A stretch of DNA of 64,000 nucleotides. Source: Rheinheimera sp. EpRS3 (GTDB lineage: Bacteria; Pseudomonadota; Gammaproteobacteria; Enterobacterales; Alteromonadaceae). The notes below the pieces were generated by a model that saw only the letters and a program-made list of their open reading frames with translations, was not told where the DNA came from and ran no database searches. The DNA is taken from positions 248,001-312,000 of the forward strand of contig NZ_LNQS01000009.1 in the NCBI RefSeq assembly GCF_001513785.1, in the 5' to 3' direction. Both the position numbers and the translations under genes were made by a program. This document shows, piece after piece, positions 53,827 to 60,480 of this stretch (position 1 is its first letter; each line of letters opens with the position of its first letter).

Positions 53827-54336
53827 ATTTTTAGTATAAGACAAGCGGTTAGTGCTGATACTAATCAGATACTTAACATTATACGGGCAAAAGCAGAATT
53901 TGACGGCTGTGCCGACACGTTGCGTACGAGAGAAAGCGATATTAAAGAAGCTTTTTTTTCACAGGCTCCAAAAGCACACGCATTGGTTGTGGTTGAGGCA
54001 GACGAAATCATTGGAATTGCAACCTACTACAGTATCTACTCTACCTTTATTGCTAAGCCTGGGATCTGGCTTGATGACTTATTTATCTACCCGCAGTATC
54101 GAAGTAAAGGTATTGGCGAAGCACTGTTGTCGGCATTGTGTAACGTCGCTGAAGAAGCTGGCTGCAGTCGCATAGATTGGATCGTGGCGCAAGACAATGA
54201 GCAGGGCAAGCGCTTTTACGAAAACGTCGGCGCATGTATTTCTGAGTCAGTAAGGCATGCCCGTCTTGATGAAGCAGCGATCAAGCACCTGGCGGATAAA
54301 TCGCGTAACAAAGGCACGCACTCGACAAGCATGTAG
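53827..54336 (+). CDS. GNAT acetyltransferase, apparent AUU start codon
   Basis: 169 residues if read from ATT at 53827. The N-terminal strand (M)FSIRQAVSADTNQILNIIR is required for the GNAT fold. The acetyl-CoA motif is DDLFIYPQYRSKGIGEALL and the end is DNEQGKRFYENVGAC. Substrate unknown. Between an in-frame TAA at 53812 and a TTG at 53920 there is no ATG, GTG or TTG. A strong AAGGAG (53813-53818) sits eight bases before ATT at 53827 (ATC at 53824 is also possible). Starting at TTG would delete the first strand and has no ribosome site. The gene is flanked by direct repeats of the VOC gene end. Confidence 0.8.
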   Translation: MFSIRQAVSADTNQILNIIRAKAEFDGCADTLRTRESDIKEAFFSQAPKAHALVVVEADEIIGIATYYSIYSTFIAKPGIWLDDLFIYPQYRSKGIGEALLSALCNVAEEAGCSRIDWIVAQDNEQGKRFYENVGACISESVRHARLDEAAIKHLADKSRNKGTHSTSM

Positions 54337-54360
54337 TTGGAGGGGCAAGGGGGGATGCCT

Positions 54361-54448
54361 GGTACTTTCAATATTCGGGCGGGTATTTATGGGAAGTAGT
54401 GTGGAACCCACAGTTGCTGCCAGAGATCTGGTAATGTGGTGGTGACAC
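54361..54448 (+). pseudogene. Remnant of the VOC gene 3' end
   Basis: A 41-bp stretch (54385-54425) equals 53741-53781 of the VOC gene except one base, and the similarity continues more weakly on both sides to about 88-96 bp. The frame still reads YLWEVVWNPQLLPE then IW and stop. Nothing else of a second VOC gene remains. Confidence 0.88.
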
Positions 54449-54477
54449 ATCAAGACAGATTCTTAGAAGAGAACCTT

Positions 54478-55350
54478 ATGACAGATTTTACGGACTTCGA
54501 ACGACACGGATTTTTAGGAGTCGAGTCTCTACAGCTCTCTCAACACATCTCCGCGACTTATGGGCCATACCTTAGCTTGTTCCGCCGTCTGAATCAGGTT
54601 GCTTGGTCATTTCAGTATGAAATGAATATCCCAAAACCTGAGAATGATATTACTGGAGCTTGGTGCGCCATTCTTTACGCTCGGGTCCTTAACTTCACTC
54701 AGGCATCTTACATGCTTAGTTTGAATGGACTTAGAGTCCAAGCAGAGACCCAACTACGGTGTGCTCTCGAACCTTTGTTTAAACTTGGAGCGTTGAAGAA
54801 TGATCCGAAGTTTATGATCGAGTACGAGCTAGCCGAACGCAAGGACCAGCTAAAGCAAGGGCGTAGCATCCTTGAATATTTGAAACGTCAAAAACCAAGA
54901 GATAACGCCCGAATTAAGTCTATGGAGGTAGAGTGTCAGGCGAAGAAGGAAGAGCTGATCTTGGGTCTTAAAAATCACCGTCCGCAGTTATTCGAGAAAA
55001 ATGATGACAAGACAGCCATTGAAAAGTTTTCCGTACCTGCGTCTTTATCAGCCGAGAAGGCTGGTCTTCTAGACTGGTACGACTTACTTTACAGAATGGG
55101 GAGTGCTTCGATTCACTCAGATGCGAAATCTCTCGAAAGCGGTCATTTTCTAATCGGGGATGATCATGAAGTCGAATTCATAAAAAACGAGCCAGAGCTA
55201 GAAGACTTGGATGAATTTGTTAACACTTTATGTACTGTTCTTCTTAATGCTGTTGAGTTTGTCGGCGCTGCACTCGGGGAAGAAATACCGAGCGGGCAAC
55301 TCGACGCCATAAAGGAAGATTTAATGAAACTTTCTGAACTTAAGAACTAA
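54478..55350 (+). CDS. Unknown protein, possibly DUF5677-like
   Basis: 290 residues, helical, without signal peptide or membrane segment. Blocks that look conserved are AWCAILYARVLNFTQASYML, LRVQAETQLRCALEPLFKLG, a charged middle helix and YRMGSASIHSDAKSLESGHF. Arg/Glu and SxxxH positions of this kind occur in DUF5677 and HEPN-like accessory proteins, but I cannot assign it with confidence. Base use is more AT-rich than the housekeeping genes, suggesting recent gain. ATG at 54478 has AGAAGAG upstream. Confidence 0.6.
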   Translation: MTDFTDFERHGFLGVESLQLSQHISATYGPYLSLFRRLNQVAWSFQYEMNIPKPENDITGAWCAILYARVLNFTQASYMLSLNGLRVQAETQLRCALEPLFKLGALKNDPKFMIEYELAERKDQLKQGRSILEYLKRQKPRDNARIKSMEVECQAKKEELILGLKNHRPQLFEKNDDKTAIEKFSVPASLSAEKAGLLDWYDLLYRMGSASIHSDAKSLESGHFLIGDDHEVEFIKNEPELEDLDEFVNTLCTVLLNAVEFVGAALGEEIPSGQLDAIKEDLMKLSELKN

Positions 55351-55592
55351 CTCAAGCTGCTAGGTGGAACATTCTCAATGTAGCACTAAAGCTGATCTAA
55401 GTCTTATCACGGGCAGAACAAATAACGACCGTTTTTCGAGCAGGCTTTCACTCCAGTTCGTAGCAACGATAGCGCTGGGAAAATACCTTTTAGCCTCTCC
55501 AGATCGCCATCACCAACGCCGTGTTGTTTAAAATAATGCGGCTACTGCGCTACCAGCTTTTGCACGGTATTGATAATAAGCATACTCATAAA
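55351..55592. other. Gene-free stretch in the accessory patch
   Basis: About 240 bp with no supported gene, RNA or clear hairpin. Together with the hipB remnant to its right and the 130 bp AT-rich promoter region before 55836, it makes up the 485-bp gap. Confidence 0.5.
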
Positions 55593-55702
55593 TCATTCGA
55601 TACCTCCGCTTTAGGTATGCGTGCTTTGTGCTGTTGTCGGTTGCTTGCCAATGCTAATTGGGTGTCTGCCACGTTACCGAAATAGTGCAATGAATTCAGT
55701 TA
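55593..55702 (-). pseudogene. Remnant of a HipB-like gene 3' end
   Basis: 110 bp that match 56601-56710, the last third of the HipB-like gene, at roughly four of five positions by eye and in the same orientation. No start or HTH region is left. It forms a direct repeat with the intact gene around the Tse2/Tsi2-like pair. Confidence 0.8.
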
Positions 55703-55835
55703 TACCGTGCTTATTCGCGGAGATGTGATGTTTATTGTGATGTAGATGTTTATTTTTATGCTCTTTTAGATTAATTTTGATCTGTGCCGAATCGTTGGCT
55801 AAATCTACTAATTGCCTAGTAAGGGAAGACTTTCG

Positions 55836-56294
55836 ATGACTGAAATACTTAAAGATATTTTGATCTCTGCAGGAGATATTGATCGCTACTTTGAACAATC
55901 TCCCGTAAATTTATGGCGGGCAAAAAGAACGACAGATAAGGGTTCTTTATTTGGTCTGGTTGAAGAAGACAAGGTGTTATCCAACGGCCAATTAAGGCCC
56001 GCAGACATAACGATTTCAGAAAAAAACGGGGTGAAGTGGGTTTCATGCCGGCCATCGCCAAGAGGAATAAGTACTTTTGACAAACCGAATACATTTAAAG
56101 GAAACTCTTGGGAATATTACAAAATACCCGAAGGCACAACGTTGCCATCAGGTCTTGCAATAGTGAAAGACAAGTTTAACTCCCGTATCTCGGCTACACA
56201 CTATACGATAGCGCCGGCATACGATATGCCGCTATCATTTTTTAGAAGCTTGCTTAATGATCTGGCCGCTAACGTGGTAAGGGAAGCGATATGA
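55836..56294 (+). CDS. Tse2-like ADP-ribosyltransferase toxin
   Basis: 152 residues, close to Tse2 of Pseudomonas (158). Features of the Tse2 toxin fold are an N-terminal LWRAKRTTD segment, PSPRGISTFDKPNTFKGNSW, then YYKIPEGTTLPSGLAIVKD and HYTIAPAYDMPLSFFRSLLN. Tse2 is a cytoplasm-acting toxin delivered by type VI secretion. Here there is no T6SS gene nearby and no signal, so it may work as a chromosomal toxin-antitoxin pair. ATG at 55836 follows AAGGGAAG. The next gene, overlapping by 4 bp, is similar to the immunity protein Tsi2. Confidence 0.68.
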   Translation: MTEILKDILISAGDIDRYFEQSPVNLWRAKRTTDKGSLFGLVEEDKVLSNGQLRPADITISEKNGVKWVSCRPSPRGISTFDKPNTFKGNSWEYYKIPEGTTLPSGLAIVKDKFNSRISATHYTIAPAYDMPLSFFRSLLNDLAANVVREAI

Positions 56295-56518
56295 AACTGG
56301 AAATATCTGAACAGTATCTGATGCTGTTAACGTCAGCGCTCAATGACGCTATTAAGTACAACGAAAAGTTTCTGCATAGTGAAACGATCCGCGATGTGTC
56401 TGACTATGAGGAGCATCTGGTGTGCCTGGAGAATTGTCAGGCGTGGCTTGAAGATGAGTACAAAAAGATTGCCAAAGACAATCCTCAAATGCTGCCTTAC
56501 GAGAAAGTCGTGCGATAG
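56291..56518 (+). CDS. Tsi2-like immunity protein / antitoxin
   Basis: 75 residues, close to Tsi2 (77). It is a helical acidic protein starting MKLEISEQYLMLLTSALNDA, with a central ...SDYEEHLVCLENCQAWLEDE... helix pair, and ends MLPYEKVVR; Tsi2 ends in a comparable LPPYDRLIE segment. It would bind and block the Tse2-like toxin. The ATGA overlap gives coupled translation with toxin first, the Tse2/Tsi2 order. Confidence 0.65.
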   Translation: MKLEISEQYLMLLTSALNDAIKYNEKFLHSETIRDVSDYEEHLVCLENCQAWLEDEYKKIAKDNPQMLPYEKVVR

Positions 56519-56593
56519 TAAGTTGTCGATGCTGCCTTCGCGTCCTAAAACACCGATGCCTAAACTGTGCTGGCGCGAAACACATACGCTTGC

Positions 56594-56902
56594 TCAGAAG
56601 TCATTTGATAACTCCGCTTTAGGCTTACGTGCTTTACGCTGTTGTTGGTTGTCTGCCAATGCTAACTGAGTGTCTAGCACGGCGCTAAAATAATGCAGTA
56701 AATTCAGTTGTGCCAGCACAGTAAACAGCGCCTCTGTGGTTACTGATTTACCGTTTTCAATTGTCGATATAGTGCTGCGGCTCAGGCCCGTGCGCAGTGC
56801 CAGTTCGGCTTGATCCATAACTTGTGCCCGCTGGTGCTTAACCAGCTTACCAAGTGATTGCGCAAAACTCATTTTATCGTTATGCAGTGGTTGTTTATGC
56901 AT
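56594..56902 (-). CDS. HipB-like XRE regulator (no HipA partner)
   Basis: 102 residues. The helix-turn-helix is DQAELALRTGLSRSTISTIE (about 30-49), followed by NGKSVTTEALFTVLAQLNLL and a basic C-terminal tail. HipB normally lies before the kinase toxin HipA; here the gene ends against the convergent Tsi2-like gene and no hipA is present. The start may be ATG at 56872 (Met11) instead. AT-rich palindromic sequence upstream (56905-56945) may hold its operator. Orphan antitoxin or remnant of a lost module. Confidence 0.82.
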   Translation of the reverse strand: MHKQPLHNDKMSFAQSLGKLVKHQRAQVMDQAELALRTGLSRSTISTIENGKSVTTEALFTVLAQLNLLHYFSAVLDTQLALADNQQQRKARKPKAELSNDF

Positions 56903-57051
56903 AAAATTACATACAATAGCTATTAATGTCGTAATTATTACGCATAAGGTTTAAGTGTCAAGTGTTTTAGGGGAAGTTCAAAGTAAGTCTGGCATTAAGC
57001 CAGCTTTGCCGCTTGCAACAGTCTGTAATTGGCCGTCGCCGGCGTAAGTTG

Positions 57052-58221
57052 TTACAGCTTGCTACTGAGCTGGTTTGTTCCGGGCGGCACCAGCGTTTTG
57101 GCTGGGCGCCCCAGAGCGAGGCGGGCACTCTGCTTGGACTCCAACTGCTGCAGCGCAATGCGGATATCGGCAGTGTAATACAGTGAGGCGAAGCCCAGAC
57201 GATTGCGACCCAGGTTATGAAATACCATGCCAAAGGCAATATCGCCTGCACTAAAATCCTGGTGGTGCTCGGCAAAATAAGCAGCCGGTTTGTTGAATTC
57301 GTCGTCTGTCAGCAGCGATCTCACGCGGCCAGGGCCGCCATGATAAGCCTGGATCAGCAACAACCGGTAAATATGATCCTGTTTTTCCTGTGGCAAATGG
57401 CCAAAGCGTGTCAGAAACACCGGCTGTAGCATCCGGTGATTACGTTCAAACAGCCATAGCGCGCAATCTACCTGAGCAATACGGTGCAGCTGTTTATTCT
57501 TAGGTACTTTGCAATCTTTAAGTGCCTGCGGTGTTAGCTGTAGGATCCCTCTGGCATTGGCTTTCGAGTGAGCTTCGCGCACGCCACCACTTTCGATAAT
57601 TAACATGCCGGCCAGATCTGAAAGTAAGTCGTCGGGCAGACTGATGCGCTTCTGCTGCACCCGGCGGGCGTGCACCAAGCGCAGGGTGTCATGCAATGAG
57701 GCTTGATTGTTAGGCGTGCCCACCTTAATGCCATCCCAGTTTCCAGATAAGCGGCCGTCCGGGCGCTCCCCCAGATAGCGCGATATGGCCAGAGGTAAAT
57801 CTACATAGGGCTGGTGACAGCGAATGGCAAAAGGGTAGCCAAGGGTCTGGCTATTGCCTTCTACCCAGGCATGAACCTGGCCTTGTTGTGCCATGCCCTG
57901 ACGGGTTTGATTCAGAATTAACTGGGTTTGCAAAGAGTCCGTGGCGTCGTCAATAAACTGCAGAAAGTTTCCGCGCATATCAAACAACAGATGGCGATTG
58001 CGTTCGGTACAATGACCTGAGCGGGTAAGGATCCAGCGCCGTACATTCATCACATTGTCATAGACGCCCTTGCTTTCTGCATAAGGCTTGCTGCGCACTA
58101 CCTCAGCCCAGTTCTGGTAGGGGAGCACGGGTTCTTGTGCCAGAGCATTTTGCGGTAACACGCAGCCAAATAGCGTAGCGACGGCAAGCGTCCAGTATCG
58201 GCTAAGTAGCATGGATCCCAT
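57052..58221 (-). CDS. Secreted lytic transglycosylase-like protein
   Basis: 389 residues with a signal peptide (about 1-28, ending NALA). A long unique N-terminal domain (about 30-205) contains a Cys pair (SGHCTERNRHLL, AIRCHQPYVD). The SLT-type catalytic domain (about 205-330) has the likely catalytic Glu in MLIIESGG, then KANARGILQLTPQALKDC and AYHGGPGRVRSLL. It would cut peptidoglycan glycan strands in the periplasm. ATG at 58221 has CGGAG upstream; ATG at 58212 is also possible. The N-terminal domain is not one I recognise. Confidence 0.8.
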   Translation of the reverse strand: MGSMLLSRYWTLAVATLFGCVLPQNALAQEPVLPYQNWAEVVRSKPYAESKGVYDNVMNVRRWILTRSGHCTERNRHLLFDMRGNFLQFIDDATDSLQTQLILNQTRQGMAQQGQVHAWVEGNSQTLGYPFAIRCHQPYVDLPLAISRYLGERPDGRLSGNWDGIKVGTPNNQASLHDTLRLVHARRVQQKRISLPDDLLSDLAGMLIIESGGVREAHSKANARGILQLTPQALKDCKVPKNKQLHRIAQVDCALWLFERNHRMLQPVFLTRFGHLPQEKQDHIYRLLLIQAYHGGPGRVRSLLTDDEFNKPAAYFAEHHQDFSAGDIAFGMVFHNLGRNRLGFASLYYTADIRIALQQLESKQSARLALGRPAKTLVPPGTNQLSSKL

Positions 58222-58362
58222 ATCTGCTCCGGTGTTTATAAGGCTGCTGTAACGGTTGTTGACTGCCGTTAAATGGTAAAGCTGAACGCGGCCTTAACAA
58301 GCAAATACAGTAAATCCTTTTACCCGCCGTTACCAGAGGAGCTGACAAATATTATTGCGCTT

Positions 58363-58385
58363 GCTTGGTTATAGTTAAACCAAGC
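58363..58385. promoter_or_regulatory. Perfect hairpin in the SLT-hemN promoter region
   Basis: GCTTGGTT and AACCAAGC form an 8-bp perfect inverted repeat with a 7-nt loop, about 80 bp before hemN in the 245-bp divergent gap. It may be an operator or leader hairpin. No clear FNR box was found. Confidence 0.35.
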
Positions 58386-58466
58386 CTGAGGCAGATCAAT
58401 ATCAGCTGACACGCCAGGGCTTATCATGGTTATCAGTCAATCGCCAGCAGTGTTAAAGAGGTTAAG

Positions 58467-59828
58467 ATGTCCGTCAGCAACTGGGACCCAAAGTTAATCA
58501 GCAAGTATAATATTAACGGCCCGCGTTATACCTCTTACCCAACCGCACTGGCGCTAAAAAACGATTTTGATCAAACACAGATCCAAACCGCCATCAGCCA
58601 AAGCCCCAACGAGCTTAGCCTTTATATCCATATCCCGTTTTGCCATAAGCTGTGCTACTACTGCGGCTGTAATAAAGTGGTAACCCGGCATCAGCATAAA
58701 GCTGATAGCTATCTTGATGCGTTGGCAGAGGAGATGGCGTTGTACCAGCCGCTGCTGGCGCAAAAACAGATTATTCAGCTGCACCTGGGCGGTGGTACGC
58801 CAACTTTTTTAACTGAAGTACAACTTAGCCGCTTAATCGCGCTGTTACATCGCCACTTTACAATAAAACCAGATGCAGAAATCAGCATTGAAATTGACCC
58901 GCGCAGTTGCAGTGACAGTAAGCTGGCACATTTGCGCGCACTTGGCTTTAACCGGGTGAGTTTTGGTGTGCAGGATTTAGATGAAAAAGTACAAATTGCC
59001 ATTAACCGGGTGCAGGACACCGCACTTATCTGCCATCAGGTGCAGCTTAGCCGCCAGTTGGGGTTTAGCTCTGTTAATCTTGATCTGGTATATGGCTTGC
59101 CGTTTCAGCAGCCAGACAGTTTTGCCAGCACGCTGGAGCAGATTATCCGGCTGCAACCAGACCGCATTTCATTATTTAGCTACGCCCATTTGCCCGAGCG
59201 TTTTGCCGCCCAGCGTAAGCTGGACAATGCCAGCCTGCCAAATGCAGCGCTTAAACTGCAGTTGCAAAGTATGGCCATTAACGCCTTTGTGGCGGCCGGT
59301 TATCAGTTTATTGGCATGGACCATTTTGCCCGGCCGGATGATGCACTAGCCAAAGCGCAACTTGCCGGTAAGCTGCAGCGCAATTTTCAGGGCTATACTA
59401 CGGCTGGGCAAAATGCCCTGATTGGCCTTGGCGTGTCCAGTATCAGCCAGGTAAATGGTGTGCTGTGGCAAAACAGCAAAGAGTTAAGCGGTTATTATGC
59501 GGCTATTGCTGCCAGCCAGTTGCCGGTTGAACGCGGTTTTAGCTTAAGCGCTGATGATAAACTACGGGCAGCTTTGATCAGCCAGTTAATTTGCCACTTT
59601 GAACTGGACTTGGAAACATTTAGCCGCCAGTGGCGCTTGCATGGTTTCTGGCAATACTTTGCCCGGGCGCTTGAACACCTGCAGCCATTTATGGAAGATG
59701 GCCTGGTTGAAGTCTATGCCGAGCGGATTCACGTAACTGCAGCAGGGCGTTTATGGGTGCGCAGCATTTGCGCCTGCTTTGATGCTTATTTAACCCAGGG
59801 CCAGCAGCGTTATTCTAAGGTAATTTAA
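58467..59828 (+). CDS. hemN: Oxygen-independent coproporphyrinogen III oxidase
   Basis: Radical-SAM enzyme of 453 residues that makes protoporphyrinogen IX without oxygen. The cluster motif CHKLCYYCGCNK (about 60-71, C-x3-C-x2-C plus the extra HemN Cys) and the substrate/SAM block LHLGGGTPTFL (about 108-118) are intact. The N-terminal YNINGPRYTSYPTAL, which reaches the active site in HemN, marks the true enzyme rather than the HemW chaperone. ATG at 58467 follows GAGG. Monocistronic. Confidence 0.96.
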   Translation: MSVSNWDPKLISKYNINGPRYTSYPTALALKNDFDQTQIQTAISQSPNELSLYIHIPFCHKLCYYCGCNKVVTRHQHKADSYLDALAEEMALYQPLLAQKQIIQLHLGGGTPTFLTEVQLSRLIALLHRHFTIKPDAEISIEIDPRSCSDSKLAHLRALGFNRVSFGVQDLDEKVQIAINRVQDTALICHQVQLSRQLGFSSVNLDLVYGLPFQQPDSFASTLEQIIRLQPDRISLFSYAHLPERFAAQRKLDNASLPNAALKLQLQSMAINAFVAAGYQFIGMDHFARPDDALAKAQLAGKLQRNFQGYTTAGQNALIGLGVSSISQVNGVLWQNSKELSGYYAAIAASQLPVERGFSLSADDKLRAALISQLICHFELDLETFSRQWRLHGFWQYFARALEHLQPFMEDGLVEVYAERIHVTAAGRLWVRSICACFDAYLTQGQQRYSKVI

Positions 59829-59941
59829 AGCGTGCGTTAGCAAATTTTTGCTGCCAACGCTTGTGCTGTAAAGAATTAGGGCCCATTATGCGCGCACGCA
59901 GTGCTAAAAAACGGCTGCGTACCGGGGTAAAATGAGGTGTT

Positions 59942-60259
59942 ATGCGCTGGCTAAGTAGTTTTGCCATACTGTTTTATTTAAGCTTATTGTGTACGCCGCA
60001 AGCCTTTGCCGTGCACGATGCACGCTTATCGCCGCTGGCAGACTCTCAGTTTCATGCAGTAAACCCTTCACTGCATCAGCACACGTTAAACACCCCGCAG
60101 GATAAAGACGACCAGCCGCAATATGCGCTATTACCGGCCAAACGTAGCGCAGTTTTTAGTTTAACCTGTGTCGCTGCTGTGGTGATATCCACGGCGCACT
60201 ATGCCGTAATTGTTACCCCGCAACAGGCCAGAGCCCCGCCACAGTTTTCCTTAAGTTAA
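59942..60259 (+). CDS. Candidate RAPP arrest peptide, secretion-monitoring leader of secDF
   Basis: 105 residues. A Sec signal peptide (MRWLSSFAILFYLSLLCTPQ, cleavage after AFA near residue 23) is followed by a hydrophilic part and a hydrophobic stretch near 68-92. It ends with QQARAPPQFSLS. Residues 97-100 (60230-60241) are Arg-Ala-Pro-Pro, the stalling motif of ApdA/ApdP-type arrest peptides. These, like VemP and SecM, are Sec substrates encoded upstream of secretion genes. Here the next gene is secD. The codons right after RAPP (60245-60257) complement the secD ribosome site. AGG lies four bases before ATG at 59942. Stalling is inferred. Confidence 0.75.
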   Translation: MRWLSSFAILFYLSLLCTPQAFAVHDARLSPLADSQFHAVNPSLHQHTLNTPQDKDDQPQYALLPAKRSAVFSLTCVAAVVISTAHYAVIVTPQQARAPPQFSLS

Positions 60260-60476
60260 TGCTTAACCCGGCACACTAAACACACCGCAACTCATACCTT
60301 TACAGGTTAGTTTTGTATTTTTTGTGCTAAAGCCGGTTAAATACCGCACTCTGCTTTTTTATGTATTAAGCACCTTAACGGGTTGGTGCAGAGTGCCTGG
60401 CAGCCGCTGACTAACATCATGAACTGACGAACACCATGAATTAGCGCTGTGGCTGTAGCGAAAAACCTAAGGATAA
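60245..60476 (+). promoter_or_regulatory. Leader RNA switch: arrest-peptide end pairs with the secD ribosome site
   Basis: TTTTCCTTAAGTT (60245-60257) can pair with AACCTAAGGATAA (60464-60476) at 11 of 13 positions. These include all six bases of the secD Shine-Dalgarno TAAGGA (60468-60473). Two internal stems can bring the partners together: TTAACCCGGC (60263-60272) with GCCGGTTAA (60332-60340), and GCACTCTGC (60346-60354) with GCAGAGTGC (60388-60396). A third weaker stem is CAGCC (60401) with GGCTG (60451). A ribosome stalled with Pro99 in the P site would cover to about 60250-60253 and break the pairing. The rest of the 221-bp gap has no gene. Confidence 0.65.
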
Positions 60477-60480
60477 ACCG

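Noticed and set aside
53920..54336. GNAT gene starting at TTG 53920
   Set aside because: This start has no ribosome site and removes the first strand and helix of the fold, which are clearly encoded from 53827.
53812..56902. Chromosomal integron cassette array
   Set aside because: The gene content (GNAT, unknown gene, toxin-antitoxin) fits an integron, but I found no RYYYAAC...GTTRRRY attC pairs after the genes and no integrase. The repeats present are pieces of neighbouring genes.
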